This document shows, in pieces, positions 53,280-61,487 of a DNA stretch of 64,000 bases (the first letter of the stretch is position 1; every line of letters begins with the position of its first letter). Location: assembly GCA_910583965.1 (NCBI GenBank), contig CAJUAE010000001.1, positions 1 through 64,000 on the forward strand. The letters are read 5' to 3'. The stretch is from an uncultured Lachnospiraceae bacterium. Lineage in GTDB: Bacteria > Bacillota > Clostridia > Lachnospirales > Lachnospiraceae. A model generated the notes under the pieces. That model worked only from the letters and a program-made list of their open reading frames with translations. It ran no database searches and was not told the DNA's origin. The position numbers and the translations under genes are program-made.

Positions 53280-54725
53280 TTATTCCATTGCAGCTCTCAA
53301 TTTATCACTTGCTTCCTCTACAGCTGCTTGCCAGTCCGCAACGGTCTTGTCACCGCTCACGATACTGTTGACTGTTCCACATAGAGTATCAAGCATATTT
53401 ACACCCTCAACTGGTGCAGTTGATGCGAAACCACCCATAACTGCGGTTGCACCATTGTCATAGATGCTATAGAACATCTTGTTGTCACCTTCCAGAGAGT
53501 CACTGACACCTGTAATGGGCTGAATTGCTGTGGATTTTGCAAAAATCTGTGCTGCTTCGTCAGAGTACATGTAAGCTACAAATTCCTTTGCCATATCTTG
53601 ATTCTCAGCTGCCGCTGGAATCCACATTTGTTCAAACCAACAGAATGAGCAGCCAGCACCACCGTCATTTACTGCTGGAATCGCCATGAATCCCCACTCA
53701 AAGCCATCTGCTCTTGGAGCATCTGCCATCTCGCCAGGAAGCCATGTTCCGTTTGGGCAGAAGATTGCCTTATTGTCGAGAATCAATTGCTGATTCTTTG
53801 TAAAATTGTCATTGTTGGCGTTGGCAACGGTTGTGCCTTCTGTGTATGTTCCAAGTTTTGCGATCAGTTCAAATACTTTTGTCGCATTTTCACTTTCCCA
53901 GATACCATCTTCATAAGTCATACAACTATTAAAGAAATCAGAACCACCTGCGGATGACAGTGTTGCGTATGTAAATGCGTCAAAATATCCAGTTGTAGGA
54001 TATGTAAAGAGTGCGATTCCATCTGCTTTTGCTGTCTCGCCTAACGCCCACATTTCTTCCCATGTTGTAGGAACATCCCATCCTTTTTCTTTGAACAGTC
54101 CGGCATTGTAGAACAATCCACAAGGGCTGTAGAACATTGGCGCGTAGTATGTTACGCCGTCCCCATAAGGATTGGTTGCAAGCGTATCAAGGAACCCAGG
54201 AACAATCTTGTCTTTTACTTTTACATTCTCGCCAGGAACGGTCATTTCCAGAACATCCGTCAGTGGAAGAAGTGCTTTTTCCTTTGTGAGAGTTTCTGTC
54301 AAAGCGGCCTCACGTCCTGTTGCCAGATGTACAACGTCTGGATAATCTCCAGCTTTCATCGCAGGGCTAATTACATCTTCTAATTTCTTGTCAATCGTGA
54401 GTTCTACTGTCACGCCAGGATGAGAAGCTTCAAAAGCAGCTGTAACTTCCGACCACATATCTGCGCCATATCCACCTTCAAAAGCTGCTACCTTCAATGT
54501 CTGCTCCTCAACAGGTGTATTCTCGTCAGCAGAAGTAGTCTCTGGTGTTTCAGCCGGTTTGCTTTCTGCTGGTTCAGCAGGCGTTGTATCTGTAGCGTTG
54601 TCGGCTGTAGTATTGTCAGCCGGTTTGCTTTCTGCCGGCTTATCGCCAGAGCCGCCGCACCCTGCAAGCAATGATGCAGACATAGCTGCAACGAGTAACG
54701 AAGAAATAACTTTTTTTGATTTCAT
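53280..54725 (-). CDS. Sugar ABC transporter solute-binding lipoprotein (GNB/LNB operon)
   Basis: About 481 residues. A lipoprotein signal (SKKVISSLLVAAMSASLLAGC) with lipobox LLAGC and Cys at about residue 23. A 70-residue linker of Ala/Pro/Thr/Glu repeats (AESKPAD, TTPAEPAE) follows, then an extracellular family 1 sugar-binding fold (LKVAAFEGGYGADMWSEVTAAFEASHPGVTVEL). It delivers the sugar to the two permeases. ATG 54725 follows GGGAGGAA. Substrate specificity is inferred from lnpA in the same operon and not seen in the protein itself. Confidence 0.9.
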   Translation of the reverse strand: MKSKKVISSLLVAAMSASLLAGCGGSGDKPAESKPADNTTADNATDTTPAEPAESKPAETPETTSADENTPVEEQTLKVAAFEGGYGADMWSEVTAAFEASHPGVTVELTIDKKLEDVISPAMKAGDYPDVVHLATGREAALTETLTKEKALLPLTDVLEMTVPGENVKVKDKIVPGFLDTLATNPYGDGVTYYAPMFYSPCGLFYNAGLFKEKGWDVPTTWEEMWALGETAKADGIALFTYPTTGYFDAFTYATLSSAGGSDFFNSCMTYEDGIWESENATKVFELIAKLGTYTEGTTVANANNDNFTKNQQLILDNKAIFCPNGTWLPGEMADAPRADGFEWGFMAIPAVNDGGAGCSFCWFEQMWIPAAAENQDMAKEFVAYMYSDEAAQIFAKSTAIQPITGVSDSLEGDNKMFYSIYDNGATAVMGGFASTAPVEGVNMLDTLCGTVNSIVSGDKTVADWQAAVEEASDKLRAAME

Positions 54726-54755
54726 AAAAATTCCTCCCTTGTGAACTTCTGCCAT

Positions 54756-55256
54756 ATGATTTCTGCGTTATTGCAGACCCTATGGGAAATTCGATTATAA
54801 ATTTACAACAATTGATTTGTTTTTAAATGTAACTTAAGTATAGCGATGTTGACATCTAGAATCAATCTGATTGTTGCTGGATATTTTAGAAATATTGCTT
54901 TTTGTAGAAAAATATTTAAAATAAAACAGTTTAAAAGAAACAAATTGTATAAAATCTCTATAGAAATTGAATATTAAAATAATATTTTATGCAAGTTATA
55001 AAAATAAAATTTTTAAATAAGACAATAACAATTGATTTTTATGTGCTGTATTCACAAAATAAAAAATACAAAAATTTTAGAAATATTAGGATATATACAT
55101 TTATAGACAAAATATATAAAGTCTGTTATATTTTTCTTACGGAGTGAATTTTTAGATTTGAAAAAGATTATTTTGATTCCTATATCGTCTTTAGTGGCTC
55201 AAATAGAAGCCAAGAACACAAAATTTGTTATTTACATATAGAAAAGGAGTGCAATT
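54756..55256. other. Divergent regulatory region, GNB/LNB operon and AraC gene
   Basis: About 500 bases of very AT-rich DNA between the divergent genes. It contains the operon promoter (54837-54865). The first 30 bases past the lipoprotein start hold the ribosome binding site. Nothing coding is seen. A 12-base word, AACAATTGATTT, occurs at 54807 and at 55027, which could be part of operator half-sites, but similar words are common in AT-rich DNA. No clear promoter for the AraC gene was found. Confidence 0.55.
54837..54865 (-). promoter_or_regulatory. GNB/LNB operon promoter
   Basis: On the minus strand TTGATT, a 17-base spacer and TATACT; transcription would start near 54830, giving a leader of about 105 bases. 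A dyad CAATC-T-GATTG (54863-54873) overlaps the -35, a plausible regulator site. Confidence 0.75.
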
Positions 55257-56120
55257 ATGGGAAATATAAGACATTGTATTGAAGATAATGATATTTTTAA
55301 TTTTGATGGTCTAAAATTATTGTATGTCTCAACTTCAAAATATGAAGGAGACTGGCAGAGTATTTTGCATTCACACCCATTTAGTGAACTTTTCTATGTT
55401 GTGCGAGGCAATGGTTCGTTTATTACAGAGGGTATGGAATTTCCTGTCAGTAGAAATGATATGGTGATTATTAATCCAAATGTACAACACACAGAAAAAT
55501 CAGTGCAGACAGAGCCTTTGGAGTATATTGTGCTAGGAATCGAGGGACTTTCTTTTTCATTTGAAAATATAGCAGTTGCGCAAGAAGGTGTCTATATGCA
55601 GACTGCATTCGGCGAAGTGTATAAATATAACACACAAAATTCTAACATCTATGCTTATTTAAATATTATGCTGGAGGAGATTTCAAAGAAGGAGGAAAAC
55701 TATGAAACAGTATGTCAGAACTTATTGGAAGTTATTATGATTTGTATGCTTCGAAATAATAATCTTTCAATTGTACAGAGCAATAATATTCTTTTAAATA
55801 GAGAGTGCACACAGATTAAAAATTATTTGGATGCAAATTATGCGGAGAATATTACATTGGATGCCTTGGCAGCTCGCTCGCATATAAATAAATATTATTT
55901 GGTTCATGCTTTCACTAGATATATTGGGATTTCTCCAATTACATATTTGATTCAAAAGAGAATACAAGAGGGAAAATCCTTATTGAAATCAACATCATAT
56001 TCGATTTCACAGATCTCAACTACGCTTGGATTTTCTTCTCAATCCTACTTTTCACAGGCATTTAAAAAAGCAACAGGAAAGACACCGAATCAGTACAGAA
56101 ATGAGTTTAAGAACAAATAG
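55257..56120 (+). CDS. AraC-family transcriptional regulator with cupin sensor
   Basis: A 287-residue regulator. The N-terminal cupin barrel is recognisable (HSHPFSELFYVVRGNGSFI, VSRNDMVIINPNVQHTEK), a typical sugar-binding sensor. The C-terminal pair of helix-turn-helices reads ITLDALAARSHINKYYLVHAFTRYIGISPITYLIQKRI and SISQISTTLGFSSQSYFSQAFKKATGKTPNQYR. It is transcribed away from the GNB/LNB operon and is its probable activator. AAAAGGAGTG precedes ATG 55257. Confidence 0.9.
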   Translation: MGNIRHCIEDNDIFNFDGLKLLYVSTSKYEGDWQSILHSHPFSELFYVVRGNGSFITEGMEFPVSRNDMVIINPNVQHTEKSVQTEPLEYIVLGIEGLSFSFENIAVAQEGVYMQTAFGEVYKYNTQNSNIYAYLNIMLEEISKKEENYETVCQNLLEVIMICMLRNNNLSIVQSNNILLNRECTQIKNYLDANYAENITLDALAARSHINKYYLVHAFTRYIGISPITYLIQKRIQEGKSLLKSTSYSISQISTTLGFSSQSYFSQAFKKATGKTPNQYRNEFKNK

Positions 56121-56124
56121 ATTC

Positions 56125-56157
56125 GAGTAGAGGGAGTTTCGCTCCCCTTACTCTACA
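56125..56157. terminator. Terminator between the AraC gene and the PocR kinase gene
   Basis: GAGTAGAGGGAG, loop TTTCG, CTCCCCTTACTC: a 12-base stem with one imperfect pair, between convergent genes. Its AGTAG..CTACT edges recall the closing hairpin of the post-terminator repeats. Confidence 0.7.
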
Positions 56158-56159
56158 TA

Positions 56160-58850
56160 TTATATAATTTGTTTCCAGCTAGAAATTACTTCCTCGCAGG
56201 CATCAGGGTCCATGTCTGCAACGGCTTCACAGAGTCGAATATATAAGTCATGGCTTTCGTCATGGAAACTGTAGCCGTCAAGTGTATGGATAGCATCATC
56301 CATTTTGTCCATATCAAGATCTTCAATGGCCTGTTTCATCAACGCAAAGACTTCCATCAGTACAGGGGTCGTTATGGGAGGTTTTCCTTCGTCCTCTCTT
56401 TTTTCTGGGAAGTAGGGACTTAACAGATCATGGTAGTGTGCATATAACGCAAGTAATTCTTCTGTATTTTGTAAAATCATATCGATATCGTTTGCATTTC
56501 CGGCAGCTTCCAGAGCAGCAGCTTTTTCAGAGAGATCGTCAGCGCCAATCTGTCTAGAAGCACTCTTAAGTGCATGAACTTCAATTGTGTAATTGTACCA
56601 GTCTTTTTTGTCGCGGTAAGTCTCTATCAATTTTAATTTTTTGGGTATAACATGGTAATAATCTGCAAGGATTGTCATAAAGAGTTCTTCGCTACCAAGA
56701 AGTTTTAGGGCTTCTTTCATATTTAATGCTGGTATATCTGGCAATGTAACTGTCTTTTTGGCAAGAATGGGTCTGATAGAGCCCGTATGCTTTTTAATTT
56801 TTTCTTTTGGAAGCCATCTGCGTATGGCATTGATAAGCATACGAACTTCAATAGGTTTTGCCACAAAATCATTCATACCTTCTTGGATAAACATTTTTTT
56901 GACATTGCCGATAACATTGGCAGTCAGTGCAATGATGGGTACATTGTCATACTCGGAGTGGAAACGTCGTATAATGTGGGTTGTTTCAATGCCATCTATC
57001 TCTGGCATCATATGATCCATCAATATCAGGTCATACATAGTATCTGATATTTTATTGATGGCTTCATTTCCGCTGAGAGCTGTATCAATTTGCATGTTGA
57101 GTGGTTCGAGTAATCCTTGTGCGACAGTCAAATTGATAGAGTTATCATCTACAATTAGGATTTTGGCTGTCTCAGCAGTAAAATCATAGTATTCATCAGA
57201 AGAAGCATTGTCATATTGGCTGAAACTTTCGTGATTGTAGATTCCTGCCAATGTTAGAACAGACAAAGGCTTATGCACTATTAATACATTTAGTGGCGAA
57301 TAAGTCACAGACATACCATATGGAGCAATGACAATTACATTGAGTTGTTCTTGTTTCTGTATGAAATCCTGTAATGGTTGACTAAAATCCTTGTATGGAA
57401 TAAACAAGTAGGTATTGGCTAGTTGATCTTTATATTCTGTCAAGAAAGTTAAAATATCTTTGTCTTTTAGGTCTGTATAATCAATATCAAGCTTGTGCAT
57501 ATCTCTTTTTAGCTGAATGTTCGCGTAGGTATTGTTAAGAAAACCTGCCGCGCTCTTTGGTGGCGTTTCATTCAGAGCGATAGAAGGTTCTGGATTAATA
57601 ACCTTTTGCGGTATGGTAAAGGAAAATGTAGAACCTTCTCCATATACACTTTCTACAGAAATATTGCCACCCATAAGTGTGATTAACTGTTTGCTAATTG
57701 CAAGACCAAGACCAGTGCCTTCAATATTGCGATTTCGTTTGCTGTCAAGCTGCTGAAAGGATTGAAAAAGTTTGTTAATATCTGCAGGTTTGATACCAAT
57801 ACCTGTATCTGATACAGAAAATAGCAGATTGATTGTATCTTCGGATATGATTTCAAAATCATACTTTAGACAAATTTGTCCTAATTTGGTAAATTTGACT
57901 GCATTGTTTGCCAGATTCGTAATAATCTGCTTTAGACGTATCATATCACCAGAAAGGATTTTTGGAATTTTGGGATTGATATCAAGGATCAGTTCCACAT
58001 CATCTTTGTCGATACGTGTACTGATAATCGTTGCAATGTCGTTGATTAGGGAAGCTGGTTCATAATCATCTGCGACAATATCCATTTTTCCAGATTCAAT
58101 TTTAGAGAAATCAAGAATATCATTGATGATGGTGAGCAGCGATTTTCCAGCAGCTTTTATCTGATTAATATAATTTTTGGCAGTGGGGGTCATTTCTTCA
58201 CGAAGTGCCATTTCCGTCATACCAATAATAGCATTCATAGGAGTGCGCAGTTCGTGACTTGTATTGGCCAAAAAATCAGATTTCATGTTCGCAGCCTTTT
58301 CAATCTCAATATTTGCCTCTTTCATAATGTATTTATGATAAGCAATACTCGAGAGTGCACTTGTCAGCGTGTACAAGAAAAGAGCAGCGTTGTCAAGCTT
58401 TGACTTTTCAATAGTGGGTATGCTCATAACCGACTGCAAGTAATTGATAAGGTCAATGCCAATTTCAGCAGCCACCTGCATAATTCGTGTAATATCAGGA
58501 GGAGAAATGAGTACCTGTCCGCCTACAAAGCAGCCAACCATTTTATCACCAGCCATAATTGGAGCTGCAAAATCCATAAGCCCCGCATGGCAATAATATG
58601 TAACGGAAGAACCTACTTTCAGGGATAGTTCTGCGCCATGCTTGTCACACTGTTGGCAGCGTAGGCACCCGATTGGTGAATTTCGAGTGTATTTGCTGCA
58701 AAAATCTGTGAAGTTCGTTCCTTTTGTGACAGGAACTCCCTCTGCATCTGTGATAATAGCGGCAAAACCAGTCATTTTAGAGAAAGAGTCCTGCAAACGC
58801 TGGAGCATCTCTACTTCAAAAAGGTCTGTGATGGTTATCTCGTTATTCAT
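56160..58850 (-). CDS. Hybrid sensor histidine kinase with PocR sensor, REC and Hpt domains
   Basis: An 896-residue soluble kinase without membrane helices. The N-terminal 180 residues are a PocR domain with its Cys set (FCSKYTRNSPIGCLRCQQCDKHGAEL, YYCHAGLMDF, VGCFVGGQV), thought to bind small hydrocarbons or alcohols. HisKA has NTSHELRTPMNAIIG. The HATPase has NLANNAVKFT, DTGIGIKP, GTGLGLAISKQL. A degenerate receiver region and a true receiver (ILIVDDNSINL, LILMDHMMPEIDG) follow, then an Hpt domain (EVHALKSASRQIGADDL) and a final helical stretch. GGAGACATATT precedes the ATG. The layout and spacing closely follow the kinase at 28.7 kb; only the sensor differs. The response regulator is upstream by 47 bases. 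Confidence 0.9.
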   Translation of the reverse strand: MNNEITITDLFEVEMLQRLQDSFSKMTGFAAIITDAEGVPVTKGTNFTDFCSKYTRNSPIGCLRCQQCDKHGAELSLKVGSSVTYYCHAGLMDFAAPIMAGDKMVGCFVGGQVLISPPDITRIMQVAAEIGIDLINYLQSVMSIPTIEKSKLDNAALFLYTLTSALSSIAYHKYIMKEANIEIEKAANMKSDFLANTSHELRTPMNAIIGMTEMALREEMTPTAKNYINQIKAAGKSLLTIINDILDFSKIESGKMDIVADDYEPASLINDIATIISTRIDKDDVELILDINPKIPKILSGDMIRLKQIITNLANNAVKFTKLGQICLKYDFEIISEDTINLLFSVSDTGIGIKPADINKLFQSFQQLDSKRNRNIEGTGLGLAISKQLITLMGGNISVESVYGEGSTFSFTIPQKVINPEPSIALNETPPKSAAGFLNNTYANIQLKRDMHKLDIDYTDLKDKDILTFLTEYKDQLANTYLFIPYKDFSQPLQDFIQKQEQLNVIVIAPYGMSVTYSPLNVLIVHKPLSVLTLAGIYNHESFSQYDNASSDEYYDFTAETAKILIVDDNSINLTVAQGLLEPLNMQIDTALSGNEAINKISDTMYDLILMDHMMPEIDGIETTHIIRRFHSEYDNVPIIALTANVIGNVKKMFIQEGMNDFVAKPIEVRMLINAIRRWLPKEKIKKHTGSIRPILAKKTVTLPDIPALNMKEALKLLGSEELFMTILADYYHVIPKKLKLIETYRDKKDWYNYTIEVHALKSASRQIGADDLSEKAAALEAAGNANDIDMILQNTEELLALYAHYHDLLSPYFPEKREDEGKPPITTPVLMEVFALMKQAIEDLDMDKMDDAIHTLDGYSFHDESHDLYIRLCEAVADMDPDACEEVISSWKQII

Positions 58851-58897
58851 AATATGTCTCCAATTAAAATATTAAAGTATTTATAATTTTTTGTTTT

Positions 58898-59794
58898 TTA
58901 TAGAAGCAATTCATTTATTTTATTGAGCAGTGCATGTTTGTCTACTGGTTTAAGAAGATATCCCTGTGGCCTTAGTGCAAGTGCACTTTTTGTCTTTTCT
59001 ACATCATTGATTCCTGTGAGAAATACAATTGGAATAGATGCGAGACGAGGATCGGCGCGCACCGCCTCGAGCACAGCTGGACCATTCATATCAGGCATCT
59101 CATAGTCAAGAAGAATCAAATCAACTTTTTTTGTTTTTAGGAAGCGCAGAGCAATATTTCCATTGATTGCAGTGGCAACTTCATATTTATAATCAAGATA
59201 TCCTTTGATTGTTTTGTGGATAATTGTTGCATCATCTACAACAAGGATTCTAGGACGTTCCTTTAAATCAAAATCTAGTAGTTCCGTATTTGTTGGGAAT
59301 GTCGGTTCGCTCTCAGCAATCTCAAACATAGAATCTAACTGCGCCAACGCGTCAAAAGCACTACCATCAGTAGAAGGAGTTGGTATGGCAGGCGAGGTTT
59401 GGGCAGTGGCCAGACGCACTTGATGATCTCGAATAAAGCGAGAAATCGTATCCTCCAAGTCGGCAGTGGGAACTGGGAGTTTTAAAGCAAGTTCTGGTAC
59501 ATTGTTTGCAATCTTGGATGCAAAATCCAAACTGGCACTGTCACCAATTGCACTATAGGGAATCTTATTTTTTATAAGGATATCGTGGAAACTTGCAACT
59601 GTGACAAGGTCATCTCTTGTTTCTGCACGCATACAAAGGACAAACATGTCCGGTTGAAAATACTGAACATGATTTTTTAAATCATCATAGATGATAGAAG
59701 ATGTCATACATTCAAATGTTGAGTCCATTTGAGTAAAGAAAGAAGTGATTAATTTTTTGCTGTTTCCAGCCAGTAATAGCTTATATTTTTTCAT
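58898..59794 (-). CDS. Response regulator with pseudo-receiver plus receiver, no output domain
   Basis: About 298 residues. The N-terminal 125 residues are receiver-like without the phosphoacceptor pocket. A Pro/Ser/Thr-rich linker (about 130-185) leads to an intact C-terminal receiver: ILVVDDATII, the acceptor in LILLDYEMPDMNG, FLTGINDVEKT, LLKPVDK. There is no output domain. It is paralogous to the response regulator at 31.9 kb and first in a two-gene operon with the PocR kinase. ATG 59794 is chosen; its ribosome binding site GGGAG lies in the adjacent hairpin repeat. Confidence 0.85.
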   Translation of the reverse strand: MKKYKLLLAGNSKKLITSFFTQMDSTFECMTSSIIYDDLKNHVQYFQPDMFVLCMRAETRDDLVTVASFHDILIKNKIPYSAIGDSASLDFASKIANNVPELALKLPVPTADLEDTISRFIRDHQVRLATAQTSPAIPTPSTDGSAFDALAQLDSMFEIAESEPTFPTNTELLDFDLKERPRILVVDDATIIHKTIKGYLDYKYEVATAINGNIALRFLKTKKVDLILLDYEMPDMNGPAVLEAVRADPRLASIPIVFLTGINDVEKTKSALALRPQGYLLKPVDKHALLNKINELLL

Positions 59795-59796
59795 AC

Positions 59797-59859
59797 TAAC
59801 TCCCATCTGCCTGCTTCAGCAGGCGTACAAATCAGGATGGTGAAATTTTAATTTCACAC
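59797..59859 (-). repeat. Hairpin repeat family A, copy C
   Basis: On the minus strand the element reads GTGTGAAATTAAAATTTCAC, ATCCTGATTTGTACG, the hairpin GCCTGCTGAAGCAGGC, and AGATGGGAGTTAGT, then the ATG of the response regulator. Its conserved edge thus acts as the ribosome binding site of that gene. Confidence 0.8.
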
Positions 59860-59978
59860 TACATCCTCCTGTAATGTAAAAAATTATATGTATAATAATA
59901 GTAACATAAATTAAAAAAATTAGAAATAGAAAGTTTTGTTTTGGATAAATTTTGGTTACAGTAATATAAGGTTATTTC

Positions 59979-60007
59979 TTTACAGTTTTATAGGAAAGTG
60001 ATATGAT
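59979..60007 (+). promoter_or_regulatory. Promoter of the 42-residue membrane protein gene
   Basis: TTTACA, a 17-base spacer and TATGAT, with a predicted start near 60014, 25 bases before the ATG at 60039. Confidence 0.75.
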
Positions 60008-60038
60008 AGAAATATCAGTTTTGAAAAGAGGTGGAGAG

Positions 60039-60167
60039 ATGTCAAATTTAATAGAATTTTTCAGAATGGTATTATCTTATTTAATGGTTTTTGCGGTGAT
60101 TGCTGCAGTGTCAGGGATTGGCGGTTTTATTGGTGTGAAAGTATGGAAACCGAAAGGGAAAGAATAA
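60039..60167 (+). CDS. Small single-pass membrane protein (42 aa)
   Basis: AGGTGGAGAG directly before ATG 60039 and a good promoter support expression. Residues 9-34 are one hydrophobic helix (MVLSYLMVFAVIAAVSGIGGF), and the C-terminus is basic (VKVWKPKGKE). No family is recognised. It could be a regulator of a membrane complex or a toxin-like peptide; nothing in the context decides this. It lies upstream of the FprA gene by 109 bases. Confidence 0.65.
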   Translation: MSNLIEFFRMVLSYLMVFAVIAAVSGIGGFIGVKVWKPKGKE

Positions 60168-60276
60168 AATCGATTTCTGATTTTGTTCTTATTTTCCGCT
60201 GACTAGAAAGCTAGCAGTTTAATTTCTGTACAGACCTTTAAAAAAGGTAAGATTTAGAGAGAAGGAGATTGGAACA

Positions 60277-61437
60277 GTGGAAAAGATTACAGAAGATATT
60301 ATAAATATAGGAGTAAATGATAGAACCATTACTCTTTTTGAGGGTCAATATGAAGTAAAAAATGGCATGGCATACAATTCGTATGTAATACTAGACGAGC
60401 AAGTGGTTGTGATGGATACAGTTGATCCACGTGCGACTCAGGAGTGGTTAAAAAATCTGGATGAAGCAGTGGGGACAAGACGTGTGGATTATCTGGTAAT
60501 TCAACATATGGAACCAGATCACGGCGGTAGCATTGTACAGTTGATGGAACGTTATCCAGAGATGAAACTTGTAGGAAATGCAAAGACATTTCAGATGTTT
60601 GAGCAGTTTTTTGATGTTTCATCCAGTGACAAAATGGTTACTGTAAAAGAAGGTGATATTCTTTCTGTTGGAAAACATACATTACAATTTTTTATGGCGC
60701 CAATGGTTCACTGGCCAGAGGTAATGGTTACTTATGAGCAGACAGAAAAGGTATTGTTTAGTGCCGATGGTTTTGGCAAATTTGGAACACGTGACGCAAA
60801 AGAGGACTGGGTACAGGAAGCCAGAAGATATTATATTAATATCTGTGGAAAGTATGGTATGCAAGTACAGGCACTATTAAAGAAAGCATCCACATTAGAA
60901 ATTAATATAATTTGTCCACTACATGGACCTGTATTAACAGAAAATCTTGGATATTATATTGAGAAATACAATATATGGAGCAGTTATGAACCGGAAGATG
61001 AGGGTGTGCTGATTGCCTGTGCATCTATTCATGGCCATACGTTGCATACGGCTGAAAAAATGAAAGAAATTCTGGAACAGAAAGGTGCAAAAAAAGTAGT
61101 TCTTATGGATTTAACCAGAGAGGATCTTCATGAGGCTGTCGCAGATGCATTTCGTTATCGCTATTTAGTTCTTGCAGCGGCATCATATGATGCAGGGGTA
61201 TTTCCACCTATGGAGGATTTCTTAAATAAAATTAAGGCAAAGAATTATCAGAAACGTATGATTGGTATAATAGAAAATGGTTCATGGGCGCCAACTGCTG
61301 CAAAAAGTATGAAATCCTTGCTTGAAGGAGCAAAAGCACTGACAATTGTAGAACCTGTTGTGACAATTAAATCGGCGATGAAAACAGAAAATATTTCGCA
61401 GCTAGAAGCGCTTGCCGGTGCACTTTTAAAACTATAA
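60277..61437 (+). CDS. FprA-type flavodiiron protein
   Basis: A 386-residue A-type flavoprotein. The N-terminal metallo-beta-lactamase-like domain carries the diiron ligands in HMEPDHGGS (H-x-E-x-D-H), with further ligands in MVHWPEVMV and CPLHGPV. The C-terminal flavodoxin domain (ACASIHGHTLHTAEKM) would bind FMN. Such proteins reduce oxygen or nitric oxide and protect anaerobes; rubredoxin usually donates electrons but is not encoded nearby. Translation starts at GTG 60277 with GAAGGAG 10 bases upstream. Confidence 0.92.
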   Translation: MEKITEDIINIGVNDRTITLFEGQYEVKNGMAYNSYVILDEQVVVMDTVDPRATQEWLKNLDEAVGTRRVDYLVIQHMEPDHGGSIVQLMERYPEMKLVGNAKTFQMFEQFFDVSSSDKMVTVKEGDILSVGKHTLQFFMAPMVHWPEVMVTYEQTEKVLFSADGFGKFGTRDAKEDWVQEARRYYINICGKYGMQVQALLKKASTLEINIICPLHGPVLTENLGYYIEKYNIWSSYEPEDEGVLIACASIHGHTLHTAEKMKEILEQKGAKKVVLMDLTREDLHEAVADAFRYRYLVLAAASYDAGVFPPMEDFLNKIKAKNYQKRMIGIIENGSWAPTAAKSMKSLLEGAKALTIVEPVVTIKSAMKTENISQLEALAGALLKL

Positions 61438-61452
61438 TGGATAGACAAAAGA

Positions 61453-61487
61453 AGAGTGATGGCCTACTCACGGTAGGTCACCACTCT
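61453..61487. terminator. Bidirectional hairpin between FprA and the antiporter gene
   Basis: AGAGTG...CCTAC pairs with GTAGG...CACTCT, with a TCACG loop. It overlaps the last codons of the antiporter gene on the minus strand. Confidence 0.7.

Noticed and set aside
54807..55038. Repeated 12-mer AACAATTGATTT as an AraC operator pair
   Set aside because: The spacing of 220 bases and the frequency of similar words in AT-rich intergenic DNA make chance likely.
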